A stretch of DNA of 50,958 nucleotides from an uncultured Clostridia bacterium (lineage in GTDB: Bacteria > Bacillota > Clostridia > TANB77 > CAG-508): assembly GCA_946401865.1 (NCBI GenBank), contig CAMIVO010000007.1:1-50958 (forward strand), read 5' to 3'. Shown piece by piece: positions 18,180 to 27,364 of this stretch (within the stretch, counting starts at the first letter, position 1; every line of letters begins with the position of its first letter). Made by a program: the position numbers and the translations under genes. Below the pieces are notes generated by a model that saw only the letters and a list, made by a program, of their open reading frames with translations, was not told the DNA's origin and ran no database searches.

Positions 18180-20564
18180 ATGGGAAACATTGTATTATTA
18201 GATGAACTAACGATAAATCAAATTGCTGCAGGAGAAGTTATTGAAAGACCAGCATCAGTAGTTAAAGAAATGGTAGAAAACTCAATAGATGCAGGTGCGA
18301 AAAATATTACTGTAGAAATAAAAAATGGTGGAATATCATTTATTAGAATTACAGATGATGGAAAAGGTATTCAAAAAGATGATGTAGAAATGGCTTTTGA
18401 GAGACATGCAACAAGTAAAATAAGATCAGCAGAAGATTTACAAGATGTTAAATCTATGGGCTTTAGAGGAGAAGCATTGGCAAGTATTGCATCTATTGCA
18501 AATGTAGAACTTGTTAGTCGTCAAGAAGTGGATGAAATAGGAACGAGAATTGTTATTGAGGGTGGAAAGGTATTATCTTTAGATGAAATTGGCTGTGCAA
18601 AAGGAACAACAATAACAGTAAGAAATTTATTCTACAATACTCCTGTTAGATATAAATTTTTGAAAAAAGATTTTACAGAATCTGGCTATATAGAAGATGT
18701 TATTACAAGAATAGCACTTATTCACCCAGAGGTTTCTATAAAATTTATAAATACTGGAAAAATGGCGATTTCTACAAATGGAAGCGGAAATATAAAAGAT
18801 GCTATCTACAATATATTTGGTAAAGAAGTTGCAAATAGTTTAATTAATGTGGAATATGAATATGAGTATATAAAAATAAAAGGAGTTATTGGAAAACCAA
18901 ATATAAGCAGATCAAACAGATCAAATCAAATATTCTATGTTAACAGTAGATATGTAAAAGATAAAACTTTAAGTTCTGCTGTAGAGCAAGCTTTTAAAGG
19001 AACATTACCATTTGGAAAATTTCCATTTTTAGTTTTAAATGTTGAATTAACACCATCTAAAGTAGATGTAAATGTTCACCCAGCTAAGTTAGAGGTTAGA
19101 TTTGCAGAAGAAAATTTAGTTTTTAAAGCAATGTATCACGCTATAAAAGATTCTTTACTTAAAGAAGATATTGAAAAAGATAATAAAGAAATAGATGAAA
19201 ACCAAATAAAAGTACAAGCATTTGAAAAACAACCTACTATAGAAAAAAGTGAAGAAATTATAGAAGAAAGCAAACCAAATAAAGAGAACACTAATTTAAG
19301 CAACCAAGAAGCTAAAACAGGCAAAATAGAAATACCATCATCACTAGAATTATCTGGTGAAGATATTATAAATAAATTAAAATTGTTACAAGATAAATTA
19401 AAAAAAGAAACTGAAGAAAATCCAAATATTAAATTAACAGATGAGTATAAGAAAATGACTGGAATATATGAATCACAGGAAAATCAAAATAAAGATGATA
19501 TATCAGAAACTGTTAATAGTGAAGTTAAAGAAGAAACAGTAATTCTTCCAATTCAAGAAAACAATAATGAAGAAAAAGATGTAGAAAATAGTGAAAAAGA
19601 AATAGAATACAATTTAGATAACAATACTGACGAAAACATAGAAACCCAAACAGAAGAAACAATTTCTGAAAAAATAGAGAATAACGTAGATGAACTAACA
19701 ACAGAAAATCAAGTAAATAATGATTTAGATGAAACAATAAATAATCAAGAAGAAAATTCTATAGAAGAAGTAACAGAAAACAATATAAATGAAATAACAG
19801 AAAGTCAAGAAGAAAACAATACAGATATTTCTTTTAGAGAAATGTATAAAAAATTATTTGGTAAAGAACCATATGGTGGTAGAATAGTTGAAACACCTGA
19901 AGAAAAGAAAGATATTTATACTGTAAATGATGAAGATTTTCCACAAGACAACTTATCTATGTTTGAAAATGAAGAAGAATTTAACAAACCAGATTACAAA
20001 TTTATTGGAACAGCTTTTGATAACTATATAATATTAGAATTACATAATGAACTATATATTATGGATCAAAAACATGCAAACGAAAAAATAATGTATGAGA
20101 AAATAAAAAATATTTTTTATAATGATGAATATAAAAGCTCTCAAATGTTATTATTGCCAGATTTAATTAATTTAGATGCTAAACAAATGAGTATAGCAAA
20201 AGATAATATGAAATTATTTAGGCAAGCAGGATTTACATTAGAAGAGTTTGGGGAAAATACTATAAAACTTTCTGGAGTTCCTGAAATATGTGTTGATGTT
20301 AATACAGAAGAATTGTTTAAAGAAATTCTTGAAGAAATTAACCAGGCACCTAGAAACGATGAAAATCAAAAGGAACAAAAATTTATAGATGCAATATCAT
20401 CAAAAGTTGCTTTAGAAATTCCAATAAAGGAATCAAGAGAAGAAATAGAAGAATTATTAGAAGAATTACTAACTCTAAAGAATCCATTTATTAATGCAAA
20501 AGGAATGCCTATTGCAATAAAAATGACAAGATATGAAATAGAAAAAAAATTCGCTAGAAAGTAA
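18180..20564 (+). CDS. mutL: DNA mismatch repair protein MutL, divergent C-terminal metal site
   Basis: MutL coordinates mismatch repair; in most bacteria it also nicks the new strand. The protein has 794 aa. The GHKL ATPase (1 to about 330) is standard: IAAGEVIERPASVVKE, ENSIDAGA, DDGKGI, GFRGEALASI. Residues about 335-570 are a very long low-complexity Glu/Asn/Lys linker. In the C-terminal domain the DQHAxxE motif reads DQKHANEKIMYE (629-640). The two zinc-site motifs are altered: A-C-K/H is S-S-K at 740-742, and CPHGRP is NAKGMP at 772-777. Both Cys and the His are lost, so endonuclease activity is doubtful. mutS is not adjacent. The start has GAGAGGATAAAATTTT. Confidence 0.95.
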   Translation: MGNIVLLDELTINQIAAGEVIERPASVVKEMVENSIDAGAKNITVEIKNGGISFIRITDDGKGIQKDDVEMAFERHATSKIRSAEDLQDVKSMGFRGEALASIASIANVELVSRQEVDEIGTRIVIEGGKVLSLDEIGCAKGTTITVRNLFYNTPVRYKFLKKDFTESGYIEDVITRIALIHPEVSIKFINTGKMAISTNGSGNIKDAIYNIFGKEVANSLINVEYEYEYIKIKGVIGKPNISRSNRSNQIFYVNSRYVKDKTLSSAVEQAFKGTLPFGKFPFLVLNVELTPSKVDVNVHPAKLEVRFAEENLVFKAMYHAIKDSLLKEDIEKDNKEIDENQIKVQAFEKQPTIEKSEEIIEESKPNKENTNLSNQEAKTGKIEIPSSLELSGEDIINKLKLLQDKLKKETEENPNIKLTDEYKKMTGIYESQENQNKDDISETVNSEVKEETVILPIQENNNEEKDVENSEKEIEYNLDNNTDENIETQTEETISEKIENNVDELTTENQVNNDLDETINNQEENSIEEVTENNINEITESQEENNTDISFREMYKKLFGKEPYGGRIVETPEEKKDIYTVNDEDFPQDNLSMFENEEEFNKPDYKFIGTAFDNYIILELHNELYIMDQKHANEKIMYEKIKNIFYNDEYKSSQMLLLPDLINLDAKQMSIAKDNMKLFRQAGFTLEEFGENTIKLSGVPEICVDVNTEELFKEILEEINQAPRNDENQKEQKFIDAISSKVALEIPIKESREEIEELLEELLTLKNPFINAKGMPIAIKMTRYEIEKKFARK

Positions 20565-20569
20565 CAAAT

Positions 20570-20598
20570 TTGCAAAAAATGAAAAAATGTGGTATAAT
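20570..20598 (+). promoter_or_regulatory. Promoter of the M23 peptidase gene
   Basis: TTGCAA (20570-20575), 17-nt spacer, consensus TATAAT (20593-20598), starting 6 nt after the mutL stop codon. Confidence 0.75.
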
Positions 20599-20645
20599 AA
20601 AGGATAGTTTCGCTAAAAATAACAATTAAAGGAGAGTGAATACTT

Positions 20646-21614
20646 ATTTTAAAAACGAAATTAAATTTTTATACCAAAGAAACTGCAAAAATTGGAGCAA
20701 TAATTATAGCAGGATTTATAATCATTTTAGCGAGTATATGTATAAAATATAAACCTGTATATGAGGTTACAATTGCAGGAGAAAAACTTGGAATAATTGC
20801 AGATGTTAAAGATTTTAAAAATCAAATTGAAGAAAACTTATTAAAACCTAAAGAAAACATTGCAAGTGTTTCTTTAAACGAAGAACCTGAGTACAAATTA
20901 AAATTGTATAAAAGGACATCACAAACTAGCGAAAACGAGATAATTACCGCATTAGAAAATAAATATACAACAAAAGTATATAAATTCTATGAAGTAGCTT
21001 TAAATAATCAACCAAAAGAATATGTAGAAACATTAGAAGAAGCTGAAAAAATAGTTAATGAAATAGAAGAACAATTTAATACAGATGAATTAGAAATAGA
21101 CATTAAAATAAATGAAAAATATACTGTAAATACAGAAGAGATTAATACAGATACTTTTGAAGTAGCTGCAAATAATGTTAAAACAGCTGCTCAAGAAATA
21201 AAAGAAGAAAATGAATCATTAGCTATAATAAATGGAATAAAAATTTCAGTTCTTCCAGTAAATGGAACAGTATCTTCAAGATATGGAGTATCAAGCTCAA
21301 TAAGAAGCTCTAGACATACAGGACTAGATATAGCTTGTGCAACAGGTACAAATATTAAAGTTGTATCAAGTGGGACAATTACTTTTGCACAATATAATGG
21401 TTCATATGGAAATCTAGTTAAAGTAGACCATGGAAATGGAATAGAAACCTGGTATGCACATTGTAGTAAAATTTATGCAAAAGTAGGACAAAAAGTCGAA
21501 GCAGGAGATATTATAGCAGCAGTTGGTTCTACAGGAAATTCAACAGGACCACACTTACATTTCGAAATTAGGATTGATGGAAATACTGTAAATCCACAAA
21601 ATTATGTATATTAA
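20646..21614 (+). CDS. Membrane-anchored M23 (LytM-type) peptidase with a non-canonical start
   Basis: Peptidoglycan endopeptidase, 322 aa. The first in-frame ATG/GTG/TTG is a TTG at 20904, but the frame is open from 20640 and encodes a basic start plus one helix (residues about 15-34), as expected of an envelope protein. The only candidates matching AAAGGAGAG (20628-20636) are ATT 20646 and ATA 20640; ATT is chosen for spacing. Residues about 35-185 form an alpha/beta region that may be two similar subdomains. The catalytic domain keeps H224 and D228 (HTGLD), H272 (WYAH), and H303 and H305 (PHLHFE), so the enzyme should be active. It is flanked by its own promoter and terminator. Confidence 0.88.
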   Translation: MLKTKLNFYTKETAKIGAIIIAGFIIILASICIKYKPVYEVTIAGEKLGIIADVKDFKNQIEENLLKPKENIASVSLNEEPEYKLKLYKRTSQTSENEIITALENKYTTKVYKFYEVALNNQPKEYVETLEEAEKIVNEIEEQFNTDELEIDIKINEKYTVNTEEINTDTFEVAANNVKTAAQEIKEENESLAIINGIKISVLPVNGTVSSRYGVSSSIRSSRHTGLDIACATGTNIKVVSSGTITFAQYNGSYGNLVKVDHGNGIETWYAHCSKIYAKVGQKVEAGDIIAAVGSTGNSTGPHLHFEIRIDGNTVNPQNYVY

Positions 21615-21617
21615 TAT

Positions 21618-21654
21618 AAAAAGATTTGATTTAAAATAAATCAAGTCTTTTTTT
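21618..21654 (+). terminator. Terminator of the M23 peptidase gene
   Basis: AAAGATTTGATTT pairs with AAATCAAGTCTTT (one G-U pair) around a short loop, followed by a T-run. Confidence 0.8.
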
Positions 21655-21740
21655 GTTACTAGATAAATGTAGAAAATTTATTTTCAATATTTAACACAAA
21701 AAAATTATCTTGTGATATAATGAAGTGGGTGATATTAATA

Positions 21741-24161
21741 ATGAGAGGAACTATATTAAAAAAAGAATATATGGATGAAAAAACGTTCTGGCATATCACA
21801 AGCAAGCTAAATGTAGAAAGTATTAGACAACATGGATTAGTTCCACGTGATGGAAAAAGAGATGGAAAAAACAAAAGTCCAGAAGACCCAGTTCCTAGAA
21901 TATTTTTTAGTCAAGGTTTAGAGGGAGTTCTAGGACAAGCAAATAATTTGGCTTTTTTAATTAATAGCTGGATAAAACACATAGAGAAAACTAGTATAGG
22001 AGAAAGTGGAAAAGATATTAAGAAAAAATTGCAGGATTTTATAGATAGATCTACAAACGGTGAAATTGAAACAAAAGATGCTAAGAATGGTGGATTTATC
22101 GATATTATTACTTTTATACGAGAAGATGTATTTAAAAATGGGATAAATGAAAATTTAACAGAACAGAACTTGGACCAAATTACGTATGATATCGTAAAAA
22201 CTATATGGGAAAATGATGTATGTCTAAAAGCAAATTTAAAAGAATCTGTTGATTATAGTTGGGATGATGTTAATTATAATGCAAAAGGAACACGAGAAGT
22301 TCCTATGACCAAAAGGAATATGCATACATTTGAAGGACATACAATTTCAACCGATATAATAGAAATAATTACTGATGAGAATGAAAACCCAAGAACAACA
22401 TGGGATGTCTTTAAAGAAATGGCAATGTTTTATAAAAAAGAACATCATGAAAAGGGGTGGTTACCAGTTGAAGAGTGGCAATCTGGATATGAAGATGAAA
22501 ATGGGGAAATTGTATATAGTGGGGAAATAAAGCATAGAGAAGACTATTTAAGTAAGTTTATTAAAATTGAAAGATCTGAACAATTGCAAAACTTAATAAA
22601 TAATGGAACTTTAATATGTGGAAGAATAATACAAGAAAATGGAATTATAAGATTTGAAAGAGTAGAACCTTCACAAATAGATAGCGTTTCAGAAGATGAA
22701 AGAGGATTTGCAACAGCATCTATGGGAAGGGCTGTTTTTACAATTGATAAAGATGGTTTAATTCATAACTTCAAAGGTGTTGATTCACACTTATCTACAT
22801 CAGAGTTAGGTCCAATGGACTTACTAAATGCAAGGTCTATTGAATATGCTCCAAAAACAGATGGATATAAAGTTAGCGCAGTAGTTTTTAATGACAAAAA
22901 ACCAGAAATTAGGATTAATGGAGCATCTCCATTGGAAGATATTGAAATTGAAGGAGATATAAATAAAAGATTAGCAAAAATGGGAATAAAAGTTCCTATT
23001 ATTAGCTATATAAGAGAAATACCACAGGATTTTAGTATTAAATATGGACTTCCAATAAAAGTAGATGGTAGTTTAGATGAATTTGAATCTGATTATGCAG
23101 TCCAAGATGACGAACGAAAAAAAAGATTGGGAGAAATTTATGGTAGTAGATATTCGCAAGAACTAAGAGAAAATCAAAGAGCAGAAAGTATGAGAGAATA
23201 CTTACAAAGAATAGGATTTTTATCATCTCCAGAGGTTAAAGCAAATATTGAATCATTGGGATATTCAATGCAAGCTTTTATTGATGCAGTAGATAGTTCT
23301 TATTCAAGAGGTCAAAGATATGGTCAAGCAGAAAGAATTTTGGGGAGCCCTTTTAGAATTTCAGATTTAGAAACTTGTATAGCAAATGGCAATACACAAC
23401 AATTACAAACTATTATGGATTTTTCAGAAAAGCAAAATGTGAATTTTACAGAGCAATTGGCAGAAGCTTTTGGAAAAAATATAGCAACACTTATAAACAA
23501 TGGTTGGGAGTGCGAAAACTTAATACATAGACAAGATTTTTCGCTTACAGGAGAGTTTTGCGATGATTCGTATTTTGATATACTTGAAAAACAAGCAGAA
23601 ATGAAAGAAAAATATAAAACAGAACCGTATAAGGCAGATGCATTAATGGGAGAAATAAAGCGAAAATACACAGGACAAGTTATGCATATTGCTTCATGTA
23701 TTAAAGTTGTTCAAAATGCTATGTCAATGATAGGCAAGAGTCAAGAACAAATTGATAGTATATTAGAAACGTTTGTGGGATGTTTTGCTAATAATTTAGA
23801 TTTACAAAAAATTGGACACTTATTTAAAATTGATGAAAAGGCAGTAGAAGAAGCCTTAATGAGAGAATTTAGTGTAGGGCAAAATTGGACAGAAAAAATG
23901 GCAAGACAAGATCGAAAAGAAAGTTCAATTATGGATGAGGCGATATATAATTCACATATTGGAAATGAAGAATTTTATGCTAAAGTTTCTAAAATGATTG
24001 TTGAAAGAATAAGGGCAAGACAAGTTAAAAAACGTAAATATGGATTTGCAGATTGTATAGAAGATGATACAACAAGGTTATCAAATATGCAAAATGCTAC
24101 TGGAACAATTAGAAAAAATGTTAATATAGAACATACTAATGATGAACAAAATTTAGAATAG
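21741..24161 (+). CDS. Large protein of unknown function; ART-like N-terminus and kinase-like pattern
   Basis: An 806-aa soluble protein that I cannot assign to a named family. The N-terminus (WHITSKLN with H18, then SIRQHGLVPR and RIFFSQG) has the layout of bacterial ADP-ribosyltransferase-like domains. The middle shows a pattern reminiscent of SelO-type kinase folds: GRAVF near 330, FKGVD with K345, an acidic helix ending in LAKMGIKVP, and HRQDFSLTGEFCDD (596-609) in the place of a catalytic and metal-binding loop. These are reading-level similarities, not alignments. ATG 21741 is chosen because GGTGAT lies 7 nt upstream and because the upstream ATG 21720 overlaps a TATAAT. A small partner gene follows after 9 nt. 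Confidence 0.7.
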   Translation: MRGTILKKEYMDEKTFWHITSKLNVESIRQHGLVPRDGKRDGKNKSPEDPVPRIFFSQGLEGVLGQANNLAFLINSWIKHIEKTSIGESGKDIKKKLQDFIDRSTNGEIETKDAKNGGFIDIITFIREDVFKNGINENLTEQNLDQITYDIVKTIWENDVCLKANLKESVDYSWDDVNYNAKGTREVPMTKRNMHTFEGHTISTDIIEIITDENENPRTTWDVFKEMAMFYKKEHHEKGWLPVEEWQSGYEDENGEIVYSGEIKHREDYLSKFIKIERSEQLQNLINNGTLICGRIIQENGIIRFERVEPSQIDSVSEDERGFATASMGRAVFTIDKDGLIHNFKGVDSHLSTSELGPMDLLNARSIEYAPKTDGYKVSAVVFNDKKPEIRINGASPLEDIEIEGDINKRLAKMGIKVPIISYIREIPQDFSIKYGLPIKVDGSLDEFESDYAVQDDERKKRLGEIYGSRYSQELRENQRAESMREYLQRIGFLSSPEVKANIESLGYSMQAFIDAVDSSYSRGQRYGQAERILGSPFRISDLETCIANGNTQQLQTIMDFSEKQNVNFTEQLAEAFGKNIATLINNGWECENLIHRQDFSLTGEFCDDSYFDILEKQAEMKEKYKTEPYKADALMGEIKRKYTGQVMHIASCIKVVQNAMSMIGKSQEQIDSILETFVGCFANNLDLQKIGHLFKIDEKAVEEALMREFSVGQNWTEKMARQDRKESSIMDEAIYNSHIGNEEFYAKVSKMIVERIRARQVKKRKYGFADCIEDDTTRLSNMQNATGTIRKNVNIEHTNDEQNLE

Positions 24162-24170
24162 AGGTTAAAA

Positions 24171-24632
24171 ATGGTTAGTGTAAAAGATGCAAATGCTATG
24201 GCAGAAGTTATTTATTATTTAAAAGGAATAAGACAAGAAGATGTAGATAGAATACCTAAAAAACTTATGCAATATCTTAATGAAAATGCTTCAAAAGAAT
24301 ATATATGCAACTTTGATTATAGCAAACCTCTAAAAGAACTAAATATCCTAGATGAAACAAGAGGAATTATAGGAATGATATGCTATAATTATTGGTGTGT
24401 TACAGAACAACAAAAAGAACTATATTTGAAAAGATTAAGTCAAAATGAGCAACAATACCAAAAAAAATTGCAAGAAAAATATAATTCTGACGATATATTT
24501 AATAGGCAAAGACAAAATCAATTAATAGATGAAAATAAAATAGGTAATAATATAGATATAGTAGAATTTAAAGAGCCAATATATATGAGAATACTTAATA
24601 AAATTAAAGCATTTTTTAAATGTTTGCATTGA
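24171..24632 (+). CDS. Small conserved-looking hypothetical protein
   Basis: A 153-aa protein with no named family that I can support. The N-terminal two thirds looks like a compact helical domain (DANAMAEVIYYLKGI, then GIIGMICYNYWC), followed by a charged coiled-coil-like stretch (QQKELYLKRLSQNEQQYQKK). The tail ILNKIKAFFKCLH is a basic amphipathic helix that could touch the membrane. GAGGT lies 6 nt before the ATG and the gene starts 9 nt after the 806-aa gene, so the two are almost surely coexpressed and may act together. Confidence 0.72.
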   Translation: MVSVKDANAMAEVIYYLKGIRQEDVDRIPKKLMQYLNENASKEYICNFDYSKPLKELNILDETRGIIGMICYNYWCVTEQQKELYLKRLSQNEQQYQKKLQEKYNSDDIFNRQRQNQLIDENKIGNNIDIVEFKEPIYMRILNKIKAFFKCLH

Positions 24633-24732
24633 GTTTATAAACTAAATAAAATTATAGTTTTTAATTGTTTAACTAATTTATTAAATAAATAATTAAATAG
24701 CAATTGTTTTATTAGCAAATCTTCAAAATATC

Positions 24733-24761
24733 TTGCAAAATGTGCCATTTTGCTATATAAT
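24733..24761 (+). promoter_or_regulatory. alaS promoter with an internal palindrome
   Basis: TTGCAA (24733-24738), 17-nt spacer, TATAAT (24756-24761). The spacer and part of the -35 are occupied by a perfect inverted repeat, GCAAAATG-TGC-CATTTTGC (24735-24753). No T-run follows, so it is more like an operator than a terminator. No T-box leader is present for this synthetase. The rest of 24633-24791 is AT-rich without other features. Confidence 0.65.
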
Positions 24762-24791
24762 ATACGCATATTTTAGAAAAGAGGTTTTTAA

Positions 24792-26546
24792 ATGAGAGCA
24801 ATAGAAATAAGAAATAAATATTTAAATTATTTTAAAGCACATGGACATAAAATTATTCCATCTAGCCCACTTATACCAGAAAATGATCCATCTGTATTGT
24901 TTAATACAGCAGGAATGCAACCTTTAGTACCATATTTATTAGGGGAACCACATCCAGAAGGAAAAAGATTAACAGATTATCAAAAATGTGTAAGAACAAA
25001 CGACATAGACGAGGTTGGAGATAACCGCCACCTTACATATTTTGAAATGCTTGGAAATTGGTCACTTGGAGACTATTTTAAAGAAGAATCAATAAAAATG
25101 AGTTTTGAGTTTTTAACAAAAGAATTACAAATTCCAGTAGAAAAGCTTTCAGTAACAGTTTTTGCTGGTGATGAAGATTGCCCAAGAGATGAATTTTCAG
25201 CTAAATGTTGGAAAGATGCTGGAATTTTAGATGGACATATCTATTACTATGGAAAAGATGATAACTGGTGGATTGCAGGAGAAACAGGACCTTGTGGACC
25301 TGATACAGAAATGTTCTATGATACAGGAAAACCAGCATGTTCAGAAAATTGCCAACCTTCATGTGATTGCGGTAAATATGTTGAAATTTGGAATAATGTA
25401 TTTATGGAATATTTCAAAGATGAAAAAGGATATTCTAAATTAAAACAACAAAATGTTGATACAGGTTTAGGTCTAGAAAGAATGACTATGCTTCTTCAAG
25501 GAAAAGAAACACCTTTTGATACAGAGTTATTTAAACCTGTAATGGATAAACTTTTTGAACTTCAAAAAATAGATATAATAGAAAGTAGAAGAATAATTGC
25601 AGAACATTTACGCTCAAGTATGATGATAATTGCAGATGGGGGAAGACCATCAAACTTAGATAGAGGTTATGTTTTACGTCGTCTAATCAGAAGAATGATA
25701 AGACAAATGAACAAATTACAAATTGATTTAAATGAATTATCAACATTAATAGATTTAAATGTGGATAATCTAAGTGAAATGTATCCAGAATTAGAAAAAA
25801 ATAGAGAAAACATTAAACAAGTAATAATTGAAGAAAAAGATAAATTTGTTAAAACTCTAAGTCATGGGGAAAGAGAATTTGAAAAAGAAGTTAATAAATT
25901 AAAAGCTCAAGGAAAAGACATAATAGAAGGAAAAATTGTATTTAGATTATATGATACTTATGGATTTCCACCAGAAGTTACAAAAGATTTAGCTACAGAA
26001 AATGGAATGAAAATTTCCATGGAAGAATTTGATAAATTATTTAAAGAGCATCAAGAAAAATCTAGAGCAGGATCTGAACAAAAATTTAAAGGAGGTTTAG
26101 CTTCAACTGGAGAAATGGAAACAAAATATCATACAGCAACACACCTTCTAAATGCAGCATTAAAACAAGTACTTGGTTCACATGTACATCAAAGAGGAAG
26201 TAATATCACAGCAGAAAGATTAAGATTTGACTTTTCTCATGATGCTAAAATGACAGATGAGGAAAAGAAGCAAACTGAAGATTTAGTTAATAAATGGATA
26301 AAAGAAGCTATTCCAGTAGAAAAACTTGAAATGAAAAAAGACGAGGCAATAGCTATGGGTGCAGAAGCTATGTTTATAGAAAAATATGGAGATGTTGTTT
26401 CTGTATACAAAATTGGAGATGTTTCATTAGAATTATGTGGAGGACCTCATGTCCAAAATACAAGCGAGCTTGGAGTGTTTAAAATTAAGAAGGAAGAGTC
26501 TAGTAGTTCAGGAGTTAGAAGAATTAAAGCAGTATTGATTGCATAG
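24792..26546 (+). CDS. alaS: Alanine--tRNA ligase, short form lacking the C-Ala domain
   Basis: Charges tRNA-Ala and edits mischarged Ser/Gly. The protein is 584 aa, against about 875 in typical bacteria. Present are the class II catalytic core (RTNDIDEVGDNRHLTYFEMLGNW), a Cys-rich insert with CSENCQPSCDCG, the tRNA-recognition helices (LRSSMMIIADGGRPSN, GYVLRRLIRR) and the editing domain with HTATH (H447, H451) and CGGPH (C549, H553). The chain stops right after the SGVRRIKAV segment that ends the editing domain. The coiled-coil and C-Ala modules are missing, and no remnant of them is visible downstream. This layout is, to my recollection, like short AlaRS of Patescibacteria. The enzyme looks complete as such, not broken. 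Confidence 0.95.
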   Translation: MRAIEIRNKYLNYFKAHGHKIIPSSPLIPENDPSVLFNTAGMQPLVPYLLGEPHPEGKRLTDYQKCVRTNDIDEVGDNRHLTYFEMLGNWSLGDYFKEESIKMSFEFLTKELQIPVEKLSVTVFAGDEDCPRDEFSAKCWKDAGILDGHIYYYGKDDNWWIAGETGPCGPDTEMFYDTGKPACSENCQPSCDCGKYVEIWNNVFMEYFKDEKGYSKLKQQNVDTGLGLERMTMLLQGKETPFDTELFKPVMDKLFELQKIDIIESRRIIAEHLRSSMMIIADGGRPSNLDRGYVLRRLIRRMIRQMNKLQIDLNELSTLIDLNVDNLSEMYPELEKNRENIKQVIIEEKDKFVKTLSHGEREFEKEVNKLKAQGKDIIEGKIVFRLYDTYGFPPEVTKDLATENGMKISMEEFDKLFKEHQEKSRAGSEQKFKGGLASTGEMETKYHTATHLLNAALKQVLGSHVHQRGSNITAERLRFDFSHDAKMTDEEKKQTEDLVNKWIKEAIPVEKLEMKKDEAIAMGAEAMFIEKYGDVVSVYKIGDVSLELCGGPHVQNTSELGVFKIKKEESSSSGVRRIKAVLIA

Positions 26547-26601
26547 GCCTTAGTTTGATATTTATTAGTCTTGAGAAAAAATTGGACGGAGGAAAGTGAC
26601 A

Positions 26602-27345
26602 ATGAATAAACCTGTAAGAAAAGGAAGAAAATGCTCTATAATAAATAATAAAAATGTTAAGGTTAAAGAAGTAGAGAACAATTTTTTTAAACCAAGTATA
26701 AGTGAAAAAAATGGAATACAGCTTGTAAAAAGTTCATTTAAAAATATTTTATCAATAGGAATAAGTACTGCAGGTTCGGCTGAGATAGAAATGTCAAAAA
26801 TTGCACCCAGTAGTCATATAATTGCAACAACGATAGATGTTGAAGGTATGAATTATACAAAAAAAATAATAGAAGAAGAAGGACTTGACACACAAATAGA
26901 ATTAAAACTAGAAGATGTATCTGAAAAAATGCCGTATAAAGATGAACAATTTGATTTTGTATATGCAAGATTAGTACTACACTATTTAGATAATACTAAA
27001 TTAGAAAAAGCTCTCAAAGAAATAAAAAGAGTTTTAAAACCTAAAGGATTGTTTTATATTGTTGTAAGGAGCAGAAATGAATGGGAAGCAAAACTTGAAG
27101 GCACAACTTATGATGAGAAAACAGGCATTACAAAATATCCAGTATATGAAACTCTAGGAACAAAAAATGTAAAATATTTATACAGAAGACTACATACAAT
27201 AGACTCCTTAAAAGAATTCTTATTAAAAGAAAATTTTAATATTAAATACGTAAAAGAATATAAAGAAGAATGTTATAAAGATTATAAAAGAACAGAAAAA
27301 GTTGAATTTCCAAATACAATTATAGAATGTTTAGTTGAAAAATAA
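26602..27345 (+). CDS. Class I SAM-dependent methyltransferase
   Basis: A 247-aa protein with a Rossmann methyltransferase core. The glycine-rich strand ILSIGISTAGSAEIE is followed by an acidic strand (ATTIDVEG), QFDFVYARLVLHYL (motif IV and post-IV, Methyltransf_11 style) and LKEIKRVLKPKGLFYIVV. The N-terminal 25 residues are basic and may bind nucleic acid or serve as a linker. The substrate is unknown. ATG 26602 is used because GGAGGA lies 8 nt upstream; an in-frame GTG at 26596 is too close. It follows alaS by 55 nt. Confidence 0.82.
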   Translation: MNKPVRKGRKCSIINNKNVKVKEVENNFFKPSISEKNGIQLVKSSFKNILSIGISTAGSAEIEMSKIAPSSHIIATTIDVEGMNYTKKIIEEEGLDTQIELKLEDVSEKMPYKDEQFDFVYARLVLHYLDNTKLEKALKEIKRVLKPKGLFYIVVRSRNEWEAKLEGTTYDEKTGITKYPVYETLGTKNVKYLYRRLHTIDSLKEFLLKENFNIKYVKEYKEECYKDYKRTEKVEFPNTIIECLVEK

Positions 27346-27364
27346 AGTAAAATTTGAAATTTAA

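Noticed and set aside
20904-21614. TTG 20904 as the start of the M23 peptidase
   Set aside because: It lacks a ribosome site and would remove the membrane helix encoded in frame upstream. The promoter and AAAGGAGAG fit the longer form.
26547-26601. Frameshifted C-Ala domain after alaS
   Set aside because: The 55-nt gap before the methyltransferase gene is too short, and no C-Ala-like codons were seen in any frame.
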